Assembly (NCBI GenBank): GCA_016212085.1
Contig: JACRHL010000023.1
Coordinates: 31,666-95,665 of the forward strand
Length of the DNA stretch: 64,000 nucleotides
DNA from: Nitrospirota bacterium
Lineage (GTDB): Bacteria; Nitrospirota; JACRHL01
Direction of reading: 5' to 3'
The notes under the pieces are model-generated. The model saw only the letters and a list, made by a program, of their open reading frames with translations, was not told where the DNA came from and did no database searches. Below are positions 8,010 through 17,693 of this stretch, piece by piece (position 1 is the first letter of the stretch; each line of letters starts with the position of its first letter). A program made the position numbers and the translations under genes.

Positions 8010-9575
8010 GTGACCGGCTCCGCCCAGGAGCGGTTGATCCGGGGCCTGCTGTCGCCCGGCGCCTACCCCCATCCGGTGGGGGAGATCCGCCACATCGAGA
8101 CCCACATCTCCCACGTGCTGCTCACCGGCGACCTGGTCTACAAGCTCAAGAAGCCGGTGGACCTGGGCTTCGTGGACTACACCACCCTGGCCCGGCGCCG
8201 CCATTTTTGCGAGGAGGAGCTGCGCCTCAACCGGCGCCTGGCCCCGGCCCTGTACCTGGAGGTGGTGCCCATCACCGGCACGCCGGAGCGGCCACGGGTG
8301 GGCGGGGAGGGGGAGGCCATCGACTACGCGGTGCGCATGCGCGCCTTCCGCCAGGAGGACCAGTGGGACCGGGTGCTGGAGCGGGGCGAGCTGACGGCGG
8401 CGCACGTGGAGGCCCTGGCGGACACCCTGGCGGCGTTCCACGGCGGCGTGCGGGTGGCCGTTCCCGGCGAGGGGCTGGGCGGCCCGGAGCAGGTGGCGGC
8501 GGCGCTGCGCGCCAATTTCGCCCTCACCCGGCGCTTCGTTCCCGGCCTGATCCCGGAGGCCCCCTACCGGCACCTGGAGGCATGGACGGAGGCGCAACTG
8601 GCGCGCCTGTCCCCGGTCATCGCCGGGCGCCTGCAAGGCGGCTTCGTGCGCGAGTGTCATGGCGACGTGCATTTGCAGAACGTGGCCTTTCTGGGTGGCG
8701 ACCTGCTGGTGTTCGACTGCATCGAGTTCAACGACACGTTCCGCTTCGTGGACGTGATGGCCGAGGTGGCTTTCACCCAGATGGACCTGGACTCGCGCGG
8801 GCGGCCCGACCTGGGCTGGCGCTTCATCAACCGCTACCTGGAGCGGTCCGGCGATTACGCGGGGCTGGCCCTGCTGCCCCTGTACCTGAGCTACCGCGCC
8901 TACGTGCGCGCCAAGGTGGCTGCCCTGTCGCCGGACGCGGATAAAAACCGTATCCGCGCCCTGGTGGCCCTGGCCATGGGGTACGGCCAGATGCGCGGCG
9001 GCGGCATCGTGCTCATGCACGGGGTGACCGGCTGCGGCAAGAGCACCGTCAGCGCCGATCTGCTCGCCCGCCTGGGCGCCGTCCGCCTGCGTTCCGACGT
9101 GGAGCGCAAGCGCCTGGCCGGCGTGGGGCGGGCGGCCAGCGCCGCCGCGCCGGAGCGGGGCATCTACAACCCGGCGATGACCCAGGCCACCTACGGCGCG
9201 CTGCTGGACGGGGCGGAAACGGCCGTGAACGCGGGCTTCACCGCCATTCTCGACGCCACCTACCTGAATCCGGCGCACCGGAACGCGGCCAAGGCACTGG
9301 CCGGACGGTTGGGGGTTCCCCTTATAATCGTCTCCTGCCAGGCGTCGGTGCCCGAGCTGGAGCGGCGCATCCGGGCGCGCGCGGCGGAAGGCCGCGACGT
9401 GTCCGACGGCACCCTGGCGGTGCTCCGCAAGCAGCTGCACCACACCCCGCTCGATCCGTGGGAGGCCGCCCACACGGTGGTGGTGGACACGGAAACGGCG
9501 GACCCCTCGGTGCTCGCCGCCCGGGTGGCGGAACGGCTGGCCGGCGGCGGCGCCGGGCGGCCGGCGGGCCGTTAG
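8010..9575 (+). CDS. Fused aminoglycoside phosphotransferase-like and P-loop kinase protein
   Basis: 521 residues in two parts. Residues about 1-320 are an APH/choline-kinase-like domain, with CHGDVHLQNVAF as the catalytic loop and LLVFDCIEFND as the metal-binding segment. From about residue 335 a zeta-toxin/AAA-type P-loop kinase follows (VLMHGVTGCGKSTVSADLLA Walker A). This pairing is known from a widespread uncharacterised family (COG2187 plus COG0645-type domains). Substrates are unknown and the APH resemblance does not imply antibiotic resistance. The start is GTG at 8010 without a strong ribosome binding site, 57 bp after the Hsp70-like gene. Likely co-transcribed with dprA. Confidence 0.82.
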   Translation: MTGSAQERLIRGLLSPGAYPHPVGEIRHIETHISHVLLTGDLVYKLKKPVDLGFVDYTTLARRRHFCEEELRLNRRLAPALYLEVVPITGTPERPRVGGEGEAIDYAVRMRAFRQEDQWDRVLERGELTAAHVEALADTLAAFHGGVRVAVPGEGLGGPEQVAAALRANFALTRRFVPGLIPEAPYRHLEAWTEAQLARLSPVIAGRLQGGFVRECHGDVHLQNVAFLGGDLLVFDCIEFNDTFRFVDVMAEVAFTQMDLDSRGRPDLGWRFINRYLERSGDYAGLALLPLYLSYRAYVRAKVAALSPDADKNRIRALVALAMGYGQMRGGGIVLMHGVTGCGKSTVSADLLARLGAVRLRSDVERKRLAGVGRAASAAAPERGIYNPAMTQATYGALLDGAETAVNAGFTAILDATYLNPAHRNAAKALAGRLGVPLIIVSCQASVPELERRIRARAAEGRDVSDGTLAVLRKQLHHTPLDPWEAAHTVVVDTETADPSVLAARVAERLAGGGAGRPAGR

Positions 9576-9592
9576 GGGGAGGGGCCTTGTCC

Positions 9593-10714
9593 GTGACCGG
9601 CATCGACGTGGCGGCGTCCCTTGCCCTGGCCGACGTGCCGGGCATCGGCACCATCGGCTACGCCAGGCTGGTGCGCCACTTCGGCAGCGCCGGGGCGGTG
9701 CTGGCCGCCGGCCGCGCGCGCCTGGAGGGGGAGACGGGCTTGCGCGCGCCGCTGGCGGCGGCGGTGGCCGCCACCCGCCCGGACGACGGCGTCCGGCGGC
9801 GGATGACCTGGGCGGCGCGCAACGGCGCCCGCATCCTGCCCCTGGAGGACCCGGACTATCCGGGCCTGCTGGCGGAGATCGCCGATCCGCCGCCGATCCT
9901 GTACGTGAAGGGGGATGGCCTGGCCGATTGCGGGCGCACCATCGGCGTGGTGGGCTCCCGGCGCATCAGCCCCTACGGGCGGGAGATGACGCGGGCGTTG
10001 TGCGAGGCCTTTGCCCGCTGGGGCATCACCGTGGTGAGCGGCCTCGCCCTGGGGGTGGACGGCCAGGCCCACCACGCGGCCCTGGAGGCGGGCGGCAACA
10101 CGGTGGCGGTGCTGGGCACCGGCCTCGACCGCCCCTATCCCCCGGAGCACCTGGAGCTGTGCGGGCGGGTGGCCCGGCAGGGGGCGGTGGTGACCGAGTT
10201 CTCCCCCGGCACCCGGCCCCTGGGGGCGCACTTTCCGCGCCGCAACCGCATCATCAGCGGCCTGTCCCTGGGGGTGGTGGTGGTGGAGGCGGAGCGCGGC
10301 AGCGGCTCGCTCATCACGGCGCGGCTGGCCGGCGAGCAGGGGCGCGGGGTGTTCGCCGTGCCCGGCAACGTGGACCAGCCCGGCGCCCGTGGCACCAACG
10401 CCCTGATCCGCGAGGGAGCCACCCTGGTCACCGCGCCGGAGGACGTGGTGGCGGAGCTGCTGCCGCACCTGGCCGCCACCCTGCCGGGGGCGGCGGAGGC
10501 ACGGGAAGGGGCCCCGGCGGCGCCGGAACTGGGGGAGCTGCCATCGCGGGTGTTCGCCGAGCTGAGCGCCACGCCGGTGTCCGTGGACCAGCTCGCCGAG
10601 GGCCTGGCGCTGGACACGGGCACCCTGCTGGGCGCCCTGCTGGACCTGGAGATGGGGGGGTGGGTGGAAAAATTACCGGGAAACCGCTATATTCGCACAC
10701 CCCGGTGTCGGTGA
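9593..10714 (+). CDS. dprA: DNA-processing protein DprA
   Basis: RecA loader that binds incoming single-stranded DNA during natural transformation. 373 residues: N-terminal helix-hairpin region (ALADVPGIGTIGYARLVRHF), then the Rossmann-like DprA fold with GVVGSRRISPYG, VVSGLALGVDGQAHHAAL, AVLGTGLDRPYP, FPRRNRIISGLS and GSLITARLAGEQGR, then a C-terminal winged-helix region. The GTG at 9593 sits about 8 nt from a GGGGGAGGGG ribosome binding site; an in-frame TTG at 9587 is too close to it. It lies directly upstream of topA, a common arrangement. No other competence gene is in the window. Confidence 0.93.
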   Translation: MTGIDVAASLALADVPGIGTIGYARLVRHFGSAGAVLAAGRARLEGETGLRAPLAAAVAATRPDDGVRRRMTWAARNGARILPLEDPDYPGLLAEIADPPPILYVKGDGLADCGRTIGVVGSRRISPYGREMTRALCEAFARWGITVVSGLALGVDGQAHHAALEAGGNTVAVLGTGLDRPYPPEHLELCGRVARQGAVVTEFSPGTRPLGAHFPRRNRIISGLSLGVVVVEAERGSGSLITARLAGEQGRGVFAVPGNVDQPGARGTNALIREGATLVTAPEDVVAELLPHLAATLPGAAEAREGAPAAPELGELPSRVFAELSATPVSVDQLAEGLALDTGTLLGALLDLEMGGWVEKLPGNRYIRTPRCR

Positions 10715-10779
10715 ACATTTTATTGTGTCGGCCGTAATGGCTTGCTCAAACCGGGTCTTTCCCTGAAGATTTAAGAACC

Positions 10780-13002
10780 ATGCCCAAGTCCCTTGTCATC
10801 GTGGAGTCGCCGTCGAAGGCCAAGACCATCCAGAAATACCTGGGGTCCGGCTATGTGGTGAAGTCCAGCGTCGGTCACGTGCGCGACCTGCCCAAGGACG
10901 ACATCGGCATCGACGTCGAGAACGGCTTCACGCCCCAGTACACCACCATCCGCGGCAAGGGCAAGGTGTTGCAGGAGATCCGCTCCGCCGCCAAGACCGC
11001 CGACAAGGTGTTCCTGGCCACCGACCCCGACCGCGAGGGGGAGGCCATCGCCTGGCACATTGCCCAGGAGATCAAGTCCGACGACAAGCTCTTCCGGGTG
11101 CGCTTCAACGAGATCACCAAGAAGGCCATCCTGGACGGCATCGACCACCCCACGCAGATCGACGTGGACATGGTCAACGCCCAGCAGGCGCGCCGCGTGC
11201 TCGACCGCATCGTGGGCTACAAGCTGTCGCCCCTGTTGTGGGAGAAGGTCAAGCGCGGCCTGTCCGCCGGCCGGGTGCAGAGCGTGGCGGTGCGCCTGGT
11301 GGCGGAGCGCGAGGCGGAGATCAAGGCGTTCGTGCCCGAGGAGTCGTGGTCCATCACGGCCGAGTTCGACGGCAAGCCGCCATTTGCCGCCAAGCTCACC
11401 AAGCTCGACGGCCAGACCGTCAAGCTGCGCGAGGGCGACGCCGCCCAGGCGGTGGTGGCCGAGCTGGCCGGCGCGCCGTTCACCGTGGCCGACATCGCCA
11501 AAAAGGAGCGCAAGAAGCGCCCGGTGGCGCCGTTCATCACCAGCAAGCTGCAACAGGACGCGGCGCGCCAACTGGGCTTCACCCCCAAGCGCACCATGAG
11601 CATCGCCCAGCAGCTTTACGAGGGCGTGGAGCTGGGGTCCGAGGGGCCGGTGGGCCTCATCACCTACATGCGCACCGACTCCACCCGCATCTCCCAGGAC
11701 GCCCTGGACGAGGCGCGCGTCTTCGTCGCCGGCCGCTACGGCGCCGAGTATCTGCCGGACGCGCCCAACATCTATAAGTCCAAGGCCTCGGCCCAGGACG
11801 CCCACGAGGCCATCCGCCCCACCGACGTGAACCACACGCCGGACCAGTTGCAGGGCGTGCTGTCGCGCGAGCAGTACCGGCTGTACCGCCTGATCTGGTC
11901 GCGCTTCGTGGCCAGCCAGATGATGCCCGCCCGCTACGACGACACGGCGGTGGACCTGGCCTGCGGCCGCGCCACCTTCCGCGCCAACGGCTCGGTGATG
12001 ACCTTCGCGGGCTTCACCGCCGTGTACACGGAGGGGCGCGAGGAGAGCGACACCAAGGCCGACGAGGAGCAGGAGGGTTCGCTGCCGGCCCTTGCCGACG
12101 GGCAGACGCTTGCCGCCCGCGCCCTGTTGCCGCGCCAGCACTTCACCCAGCCGCCGCCGCGCTACAACGAGGCGCTGCTCATCAAGGAGCTGGAGGAGCG
12201 CGGCATCGGCCGGCCGTCCACCTACGCCACCATCATCTCCACCATCCAGGACCGCAAGTACGTGGAGAAGCGCGAGGCGCGCTTCCACCTCACCGACCTG
12301 GGCGGGGTGGTGAACGACCTGCTGGTGGCCCACTTCGCCAACATCGTCTCCGCCGAGTTCACCGCGCGCATGGAGCAGGATCTGGACGAGGTGGAGGAGG
12401 GCCGCAAGCAGTGGGTGACCTCGGTCCAGGAGTTCTACGACCCCTTCGCCCGCGACCTGGAGGCCGCCAAGGCCGGCATGCGCAACATCAAGCGCGAGAC
12501 CGTCCCCACCGATATCGACTGCGACCAGTGCGGCCAGAAGATGGTCATCCGCTGGGGCCGCCACGGCCGCTTCCTGGCCTGCTCCACCTACCCGGAGTGC
12601 AAGAACACCAAGGAGTTCACCGAGGACGAGGGCGGCGTCCGCATCCAGGGCGATGAGGTGGTCGACACCCCCTGCCCGGCGTGCGGCAAGCCCATGGCGG
12701 TGAAGACCGGCAAGTTCGGCCGCTTCCTGGCCTGCACCGGCTACCCGGCGTGCAAGACCACGCGCCCCATCCCCACCGGCGTCCCTTGCCCGCGTGACTG
12801 CGGCGGCGAGCTGGTGGAGAAGCAGAGCCGGAAGGGCAAGGTGTTCTACTCCTGCTCCACCTATCCCAAGTGCGACTTCGCCTCGTGGGACCGGCCGGTG
12901 CCCGAGGCCTGCCCGGACTGCGGCAGCCCCTATCTGGTGGCCAAGGGGCAGGGGCTGGTGTGCCCCAACAAGGGCTGCGGGTTCAAGAAAAAAGCCGCCT
13001 GA
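10780..13002 (+). CDS. topA: DNA topoisomerase I
   Basis: Type IA topoisomerase relaxing negative supercoils. 740 residues: Toprim domain at the N-terminus (IVESPSKAKTI, ATDPDREGEAIAWH), catalytic Tyr near 296 in ITYMRTDSTRIS, and AHEAIRPT. The C-terminal tail has four cysteine zinc-ribbon modules (CDQC...CSTYPEC; CPAC...CTGYPAC; CPRDC...CSTYPKC; CPDC...CPNKGC). Length and domain order are normal. ATG at 10780 with no obvious ribosome binding site. trmFO follows with a one-base gap. Confidence 0.97.
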   Translation: MPKSLVIVESPSKAKTIQKYLGSGYVVKSSVGHVRDLPKDDIGIDVENGFTPQYTTIRGKGKVLQEIRSAAKTADKVFLATDPDREGEAIAWHIAQEIKSDDKLFRVRFNEITKKAILDGIDHPTQIDVDMVNAQQARRVLDRIVGYKLSPLLWEKVKRGLSAGRVQSVAVRLVAEREAEIKAFVPEESWSITAEFDGKPPFAAKLTKLDGQTVKLREGDAAQAVVAELAGAPFTVADIAKKERKKRPVAPFITSKLQQDAARQLGFTPKRTMSIAQQLYEGVELGSEGPVGLITYMRTDSTRISQDALDEARVFVAGRYGAEYLPDAPNIYKSKASAQDAHEAIRPTDVNHTPDQLQGVLSREQYRLYRLIWSRFVASQMMPARYDDTAVDLACGRATFRANGSVMTFAGFTAVYTEGREESDTKADEEQEGSLPALADGQTLAARALLPRQHFTQPPPRYNEALLIKELEERGIGRPSTYATIISTIQDRKYVEKREARFHLTDLGGVVNDLLVAHFANIVSAEFTARMEQDLDEVEEGRKQWVTSVQEFYDPFARDLEAAKAGMRNIKRETVPTDIDCDQCGQKMVIRWGRHGRFLACSTYPECKNTKEFTEDEGGVRIQGDEVVDTPCPACGKPMAVKTGKFGRFLACTGYPACKTTRPIPTGVPCPRDCGGELVEKQSRKGKVFYSCSTYPKCDFASWDRPVPEACPDCGSPYLVAKGQGLVCPNKGCGFKKKAA

Positions 13003-13003
13003 C

Positions 13004-14329
13004 ATGGCCGAGCTGACCGTCATCGGCGGCGGCCTGGCGGGCTCGGAGGCGGCTTGGCAGGCGGCCAGCCGGGGCGTGCGGGTCACCCTGCGCGAGATGC
13101 GCCCGCTGCGCGCCACCGAGGCCCACAAGACCGACCGCCTGGCGGAACTGGTCTGCTCCAACTCCCTCAAGGCGGAACGGCCCGATTCGGCCCCCGGCCA
13201 GCTCAAGGCGGAGCTGACCGCCCTGGACTCCCTCATCATGCGTGCCGCCCAGGGCGCGCGGGTGCCCGCCGGCGGCGCCCTGGCGGTGGACCGGGAGCGC
13301 TTTGCCGAGGCCGTCACCCGCGCCATCCACGATCATCCCCACATCACCGTGGTGCGCGGCGAGGTCACCGGCCTGCCGGACGGCCCGGCCATCGTCGCCA
13401 CCGGGCCGCTCACCTCGCCCACCCTGGCCCAGGCCATCCGCGCCGCCACCGGCGAGGCGGACCTGTATTTTTACGACGCCATCTCGCCCATCGTGGCCGC
13501 CGACTCCATCGACCTGGACGGGGTGTTCCGCGCCTCCCGCTATGACCGTGGCGAGGACGACGAGGGGGACTACCTCAACTGCCCCCTGGACGAGGGCCAG
13601 TACCACGCCTTCGTGGCCGAGCTGCTGGCCGCGCGCACGGTGAGCCCGGCGCCGTTCGAGGAGAAGGCCATCTACTTCGAGGGGTGCATGCCCATCGAGG
13701 TGATCGCCGCGCGCGGCCCCGAAACCCTGGCCCACGGCCCCATGAAGCCGGTGGGCCTGACCGACCCGCGCACCGGCCGGATGCCCTACGCGGTGGTGCA
13801 GCTGCGCCAGGAGGATCTGGCGCGCAGCTACTACAACCTGGTGGGCTTCCAGACCAAGCTCGCCTATGGCGAGCAGGAGCGCGTGCTGCGCATGATTCCG
13901 GGGCTGGCAAACGCGGAGTTCCTGCGCTTCGGCGCCATCCACCGCAACACCTACGTGAACGCCCCGCGCTGCCTGAACCCGGATTTGACCCTCAAGGGCC
14001 GGCCCGACACCTGGCTGGCGGGGCAGATCACCGGCGTGGAGGGGTATCTGGAAAGCACCGCCATGGGCCTGGTGGCCGGGCGCATGGCGGCGGCGCGCCT
14101 CACCGGCACGGCCTTTTCCCCGCCGCCGGAGACCAGCGCCATCGGCTCGCTGCTGCGCCACCTGAGCCACGGCGACCCCAAGCACTACCAGCCCATGAAC
14201 GTGAACTTCGGCCTGTTCCCGCCCCCCGAGGGCAAAATGAAGGGCGGCCGCGCCCGGCGCCGCGAGGCCATCATCGAGCGTGCCCGGCACGACGCCCAAG
14301 CCTGGGTGGCCCGGTGCGCGACGGCGTGA
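13004..14329 (+). CDS. trmFO: Folate/FAD-dependent tRNA (uracil-54-C5)-methyltransferase
   Basis: Makes ribothymidine at tRNA position 54 using methylene-tetrahydrofolate. 441 residues: FAD-binding GGGLAGSEAAWQAA at the N-terminus, VCSNSLKAERPDSAPGQLK, FYDAISPIVAADSID, YLNCPLDEGQY, FEGCMPIEVIAARG and a second nucleotide-associated ITGVEGYLESTAMGL. All are standard TrmFO/GidA-small signatures. Start ATG one base after topA. The TGA overlaps the beginning of xerC. TrmFO in place of SAM-dependent TrmA is typical of Bacillota, Alphaproteobacteria and deeper proteobacterial lineages. Confidence 0.96.
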   Translation: MAELTVIGGGLAGSEAAWQAASRGVRVTLREMRPLRATEAHKTDRLAELVCSNSLKAERPDSAPGQLKAELTALDSLIMRAAQGARVPAGGALAVDRERFAEAVTRAIHDHPHITVVRGEVTGLPDGPAIVATGPLTSPTLAQAIRAATGEADLYFYDAISPIVAADSIDLDGVFRASRYDRGEDDEGDYLNCPLDEGQYHAFVAELLAARTVSPAPFEEKAIYFEGCMPIEVIAARGPETLAHGPMKPVGLTDPRTGRMPYAVVQLRQEDLARSYYNLVGFQTKLAYGEQERVLRMIPGLANAEFLRFGAIHRNTYVNAPRCLNPDLTLKGRPDTWLAGQITGVEGYLESTAMGLVAGRMAAARLTGTAFSPPPETSAIGSLLRHLSHGDPKHYQPMNVNFGLFPPPEGKMKGGRARRREAIIERARHDAQAWVARCATA

Positions 14330-15240
14330 CCCAGTTCCTGGACGGGCTGGCCATCAAGGGCCTGTCCGCCCACACCCGCCGGGCCTACCGGCGCGACCTG
14401 GAGCAGCTTTGTGATTTCCTTCAGGGGGCGGAGGGGCATCTGCCTGCCCCGGCCCAGGTGACCCCCCACATGGTGCGCGGCTTCGCCGGGGCCCTGAGCG
14501 GGCGGGGCCTGTCGGCCACCTCCATCGGCCGCAAGCTGTCCGCCGTGCGCGGCCTGTTCGACGACCTGGCGCGGCGCGGGGTGATCGGCGCCAGCCCGGC
14601 GGAGCGGGTGCGCGCCCCCAAGCGCCCCACGCGCCTGCCCCGGGTGCTGCCCAAGCAGGACGTGGCCACCCTGCTCGACGGCGCCGGCGGCGCCACCCGC
14701 GCCGACCTGCGCGACAAGGCCATGCTGGAAACCCTGTACGGCGCCGGCATCCGCGTGTCGGAGCTGGTGGGGCTGGACCTGGGCGACGTGCGCCTCAAGG
14801 ACGGCTTGGTGCGGGTGTGGGGCAAGGGCAACAAGGAGCGCATCGTGCCCATGGGTGCCGCCGCCGCCCGCGCCCTGGAGGACTACATCGCCGTGTGGGG
14901 GCCGTGGCGCGCCGGCGGGCGCGCGGAGCCGCGCCGCTCGCCCCTGTTCCTGAACCGGAGCGGCAACCGCCTCACCACCCGCGGCATGGCGCTGATCCTC
15001 AAGAAGCGGCTGGCCGAGAGCGGCGTGCTCACCCGCGTTTCGCCCCATGGCCTGCGCCACTCCTTCGCCACCCACCTGCTGGATGGCGGCGCCGACCTGC
15101 GCGCCATCCAGGAACTGCTGGGGCACGTGAGCCTGTCCACCACCCAGCGTTATACTCACGTCTCCACGGAGCGGCTCAAGGAAGCCTATCAGGCCGCCCA
15201 CCCCCTCGCCCGCGCCGGGCGCCGCCGGGAAACCCACTAA
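14314..15240 (+). CDS. xerC: Tyrosine recombinase XerC
   Basis: Site-specific recombinase that resolves chromosome dimers at dif with XerD. About 308 residues: N-terminal SAM-like core-binding domain ([19 protein letters not shown]) and catalytic domain with Arg in [11 protein letters not shown], Lys in [20 protein letters not shown], and [14 protein letters not shown] with the nucleophilic Tyr. GTG at 14314 is the likely start (an in-frame GTG at 14326 is possible), overlapping trmFO. Part of the topA-trmFO-xerC-hslV string. Its 3' third is duplicated at 17694-17983. Confidence 0.94.
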   Translation: MRDGVTQFLDGLAIKGLSAHTRRAYRRDLEQLCDFLQGAEGHLPAPAQVTPHMVRGFAGALSGRGLSATSIGRKLSAVRGLFDDLARRGVIGASPAERVRAPKRPTRLPRVLPKQDVATLLDGAGGATRADLRDKAMLETLYGAGIRVSELVGLDLGDVRLKDGLVRVWGKGNKERIVPMGAAAARALEDYIAVWGPWRAGGRAEPRRSPLFLNRSGNRLTTRGMALILKKRLAESGVLTRVSPHGLRHSFATHLLDGGADLRAIQELLGHVSLSTTQRYTHVSTERLKEAYQAAHPLARAGRRRETH

Positions 15241-15254
15241 GCAGGGCCCAAACG

Positions 15255-15812
15255 ATGCCGGAACCGACGAATCCCGCCACCTTCCACGCCACCACCATCC
15301 TGGCGGTGCGCCACAACGGCCAGACCGCCATCGCCGGCGACGGCCAGGTGACCCTGGGCACCACGGTGATGAAGGGCCGGGCGGTGAAGATCCGCAAGCT
15401 GCACGAGGGGCAGGTGCTGGCGGGCTTCGCCGGCGCCGCCGCCGACGCCTTCACCCTGTTCGAGCGTTTCGAGGGCAAGCTGGCGGAATACCGGGGCAGC
15501 CTCACCCGCGCCGCGGTGGAACTGGCCAAGGACTGGCGCAGCGACCGCATCCTGCGCCGCCTGGAGGCGCTCCTGGCGGTGGCGGACCGGGACCACGCCC
15601 TGCTCATCTCCGGCACCGGCGACGTGATCGAGCCGGACGACGGCCTGGTGGCCATCGGCTCCGGCGGCCCCTACGCCCTGGCCGCCGCCCGCGCCCTGGT
15701 GGCCCACTCGAACCTGTCCGCCGAGGCCGTGGCCCGGGAGGCCCTCACCATCGCCGGCGGCATCTGCATCTACACCAACACCCACATCAGCGTGGAGGTG
15801 CTGGGGGGATGA
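15255..15812 (+). CDS. hslV: ATP-dependent protease subunit HslV (ClpQ), intact copy
   Basis: Threonine peptidase of the HslUV proteasome-like complex. 185 residues; after a short propeptide ([12 protein letters not shown]) comes [10 protein letters not shown] with the catalytic Thr, followed by [11 protein letters not shown] and GRAVKIRKL. The C-terminus [14 protein letters not shown] is the subunit-contact tail. Propeptide and sequence resemble ClpQ of the topA-trmFO-xerC-clpQ operons of Gram-positives. The partner ATPase gene hslU normally follows, but here the stop overlaps the galE start (ATGA) and no hslU occurs in the window. A partial second copy lies at 17998-18477. Confidence 0.95.
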   Translation: MPEPTNPATFHATTILAVRHNGQTAIAGDGQVTLGTTVMKGRAVKIRKLHEGQVLAGFAGAAADAFTLFERFEGKLAEYRGSLTRAAVELAKDWRSDRILRRLEALLAVADRDHALLISGTGDVIEPDDGLVAIGSGGPYALAAARALVAHSNLSAEAVAREALTIAGGICIYTNTHISVEVLGG

Positions 15813-16822
15813 ACGCGGGCCAAGGCCGCCATGTCCTGGTGACCGGCGGCGCCGGATACATCGGCTCCCACGTGTGCAAGGCCCTGGCCCGCTCCGGCTG
15901 GGTGCCGGTGTGCTACGACAACCTGAGCAAGGGCCACGCCGATGCGGTGCGGTGGGGGCCGCTGGTGGTGGGCGGGATTCACGACCGGGAGGCCCTGGCA
16001 CGGGTATGTGCGCAATACCGGCCGGTGGCGGCCATGCACTTCGCCGCTCTTGCGGAGGTGGGCGAGTCGGTCCGGGAACCGGAGCGTTACTACCGCAACA
16101 ACGTGGGCGGCACCCTCAACCTGATCGAGGCGCTGCTGGCGGGCGGGGTGCGGCACGTGGTGTTCTCGTCCACCTGCGCCATCTACGGCGAGCCCGAGGT
16201 GGTGCCCATCACCGAGGCCAACCCGTTCCGGCCCGTCAGCCCCTACGGCGCCTCGAAGATGATGGCGGAACGTCTGTTCGAGGACATGGGGGCGGCCCAC
16301 GGCCTGCGCCATGTGGCGTTGCGCTATTTCAACGCGGCGGGCGCCGACCCGGACGGCGAAATCGGGGAGCGGCACGACCCGGAAACCCACCTGATCCCCC
16401 TGGTGATCCGTGCCGCCATGGGCCGGCGGCCCGCCCTGGACGTGTATGGAACCGATTACGACACGCCGGACGGCACGGCGGTCCGGGACTACATCCACGT
16501 GGTGGACCTGGCCGCCGCGCACCTGGCCGCGCTGGATTACCTGCTGGCTGGCGGGCCAAGCACGGCGTTGAACCTGGGCACCGGCCGGGGCCACTCGGTG
16601 CGCGAGGTGATCGCCGCCGTGAAGCGGGTGACGGGTTTAACGGTGCCGTTCCGCGACGTGGCGCGCCGGGCCGGCGATCCGCCCATGCTGGTGGCCGCCC
16701 CGCAACGTGCCCGGCGGGAGTTGGCCTGGCAACCCGTGCACCCGGACCTGGACGAGGTTGTCCGCACCGCCTGGCAATGGGAGCGGAATCAGGCCGCGCC
16801 GGCCGTCGATCGGGGCCCCTGA
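15809..16822 (+). CDS. galE: UDP-glucose 4-epimerase
   Basis: Extended short-chain dehydrogenase interconverting UDP-Glc and UDP-Gal (possibly also the N-acetyl forms). 337 residues: NAD-binding [40 protein letters not shown] with Ser/Tyr context, catalytic [11 protein letters not shown] (YxxxK), [19 protein letters not shown], and [18 protein letters not shown]: all GalE hallmarks. The ATG overlaps the hslV stop by 4 bp. It marks the border between the housekeeping operon and the polysaccharide region. A truncated repeat copy follows 11 bp after its stop. Confidence 0.94.
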   Translation: MNAGQGRHVLVTGGAGYIGSHVCKALARSGWVPVCYDNLSKGHADAVRWGPLVVGGIHDREALARVCAQYRPVAAMHFAALAEVGESVREPERYYRNNVGGTLNLIEALLAGGVRHVVFSSTCAIYGEPEVVPITEANPFRPVSPYGASKMMAERLFEDMGAAHGLRHVALRYFNAAGADPDGEIGERHDPETHLIPLVIRAAMGRRPALDVYGTDYDTPDGTAVRDYIHVVDLAAAHLAALDYLLAGGPSTALNLGTGRGHSVREVIAAVKRVTGLTVPFRDVARRAGDPPMLVAAPQRARRELAWQPVHPDLDEVVRTAWQWERNQAAPAVDRGP

Positions 16823-16833
16823 CGGGGCGCTCC

Positions 16834-16919
16834 GGGCACTTCCCATAACCGTTGCGAGCCACCCCGAGCGCAAGGCGGATGGATTGGGCGCCGCAATCGG
16901 GGGGCGCAGCAGGTTAGTA
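16834..16919 (-). repeat. MITE-like repeat, internally deleted copy 1
   Basis: The left part (gggcacttcccataaccgtt) and the right part (caatcggggggcgcagcagg) match, in reverse orientation, the two ends of the repeat at 35151-35296. The middle is missing, leaving 86 bp. The right end carries the stop codon (16914-16916) of the truncated sugar transferase and lies exactly at that gene's natural end. Confidence 0.6.
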
Positions 16920-17693
16920 GGCGTTCTTGTGGGTGAAGCCCCTCACCACGGTGAGGGCGATGATCTTCAGGTCCAGGAACAGGGACCAGTTGCGGATGTA
17001 GTTCAGGTCGTACTCGACGCGCTTTTCCATCTTGTCGAGGGTTTCCGTCTCGCCCCGGTAGCCGGCCACCTGGGCCAGCCCGGTGATGCCCGGCCGCACC
17101 TTGTGGCGCCACATGTAGCCCTTGATCAGCCGCCGGTACTGCTCGTTGTGCGCCACCGCGTGGGGCCGGGGCCCGACGATGGACATGCGCCCCTGCAGCA
17201 CGTTGTAGAACTGGGGCAGCTCGTCCAGGCTGGTGCGCCGCAAAAAGGCGCCGAAGCGGGTGATGCGGGCATCCCCGTGCGTGGCCTGGGTGATCTCGCC
17301 ACCGTCCTCGCACACGGTCATGGTGCGGAATTTGTAAACCTTGATCTGGCGCCCGTCCAGCCCGTAGCGGCGCTGCTTGAAGAGCACCGGGCCCCTGGAG
17401 GTCAGCTTGGCGCCCAGGGCGATGGTGAGCGTCAGCGGCAGCAGCAGCGCCATGATGACCAGCGACAGGACGATGTCCTCGATGCGCTTCAGGTAGCCGT
17501 CGAGCCCGGAGAACGGGGTGTCGCACAGGCTGATCACGGGCATGCCGTCGATCTCCTGGGCGCGGGCGTTCATCAGCTCGAAGGCGAAGATGTCGGGCAC
17601 CAGGTACACGGAGGCGGTGGCGTCCGTGAGGCTGTTGGTCAGTTCGCGGATGCGTTCCTCGGCACGCATGGGCAGGGCCAGGTAGACGTGGTT
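16914..17693 (-). pseudogene. WcaJ-type undecaprenyl-phosphate sugar phosphotransferase, 5' half missing
   Basis: The surviving part is the complete catalytic domain of a polyprenyl-phosphate hexose-1-phosphate transferase: a re-entrant hydrophobic segment (IEDIVLSLVIMALLLPLT), FKQRRYGLDGRQIKVYKFRT, LRRTSLDELPQFYNVL, MSIVGPRPHA, VRPGITGLAQV, and the natural C-terminus GFTHKNAY. Full-length relatives are about 460 residues, with an N-terminal four-to-five-helix domain and a Rossmann-like domain. Here the frame stays open (VYLALPM upstream of the first ATG at 17669) until 17693, exactly where the xerC/hslV duplication starts. The N-terminal ~200 residues were therefore replaced. An internal ATG at 17669 could give a 251-aa product that may still be active, since the catalytic domain is self-contained. 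Confidence 0.85.

Noticed and set aside
6366..9473. Very long minus-strand open frame (over 1000 codons) opposite the Hsp70-like and kinase genes
   Set aside because: GC-rich antisense shadow: low-complexity composition rich in His, Gln, Gly and Ala, no family match, and both plus-strand genes are well supported.
8010..9575. Antibiotic resistance gene (aminoglycoside phosphotransferase)
   Set aside because: The APH-like fold is shared by many kinases; the fusion with a P-loop kinase marks a different, chromosomal family.
10771..13326. Long minus-strand open frame opposite topA
   Set aside because: Antisense shadow of topA with biased composition and no recognisable domain.
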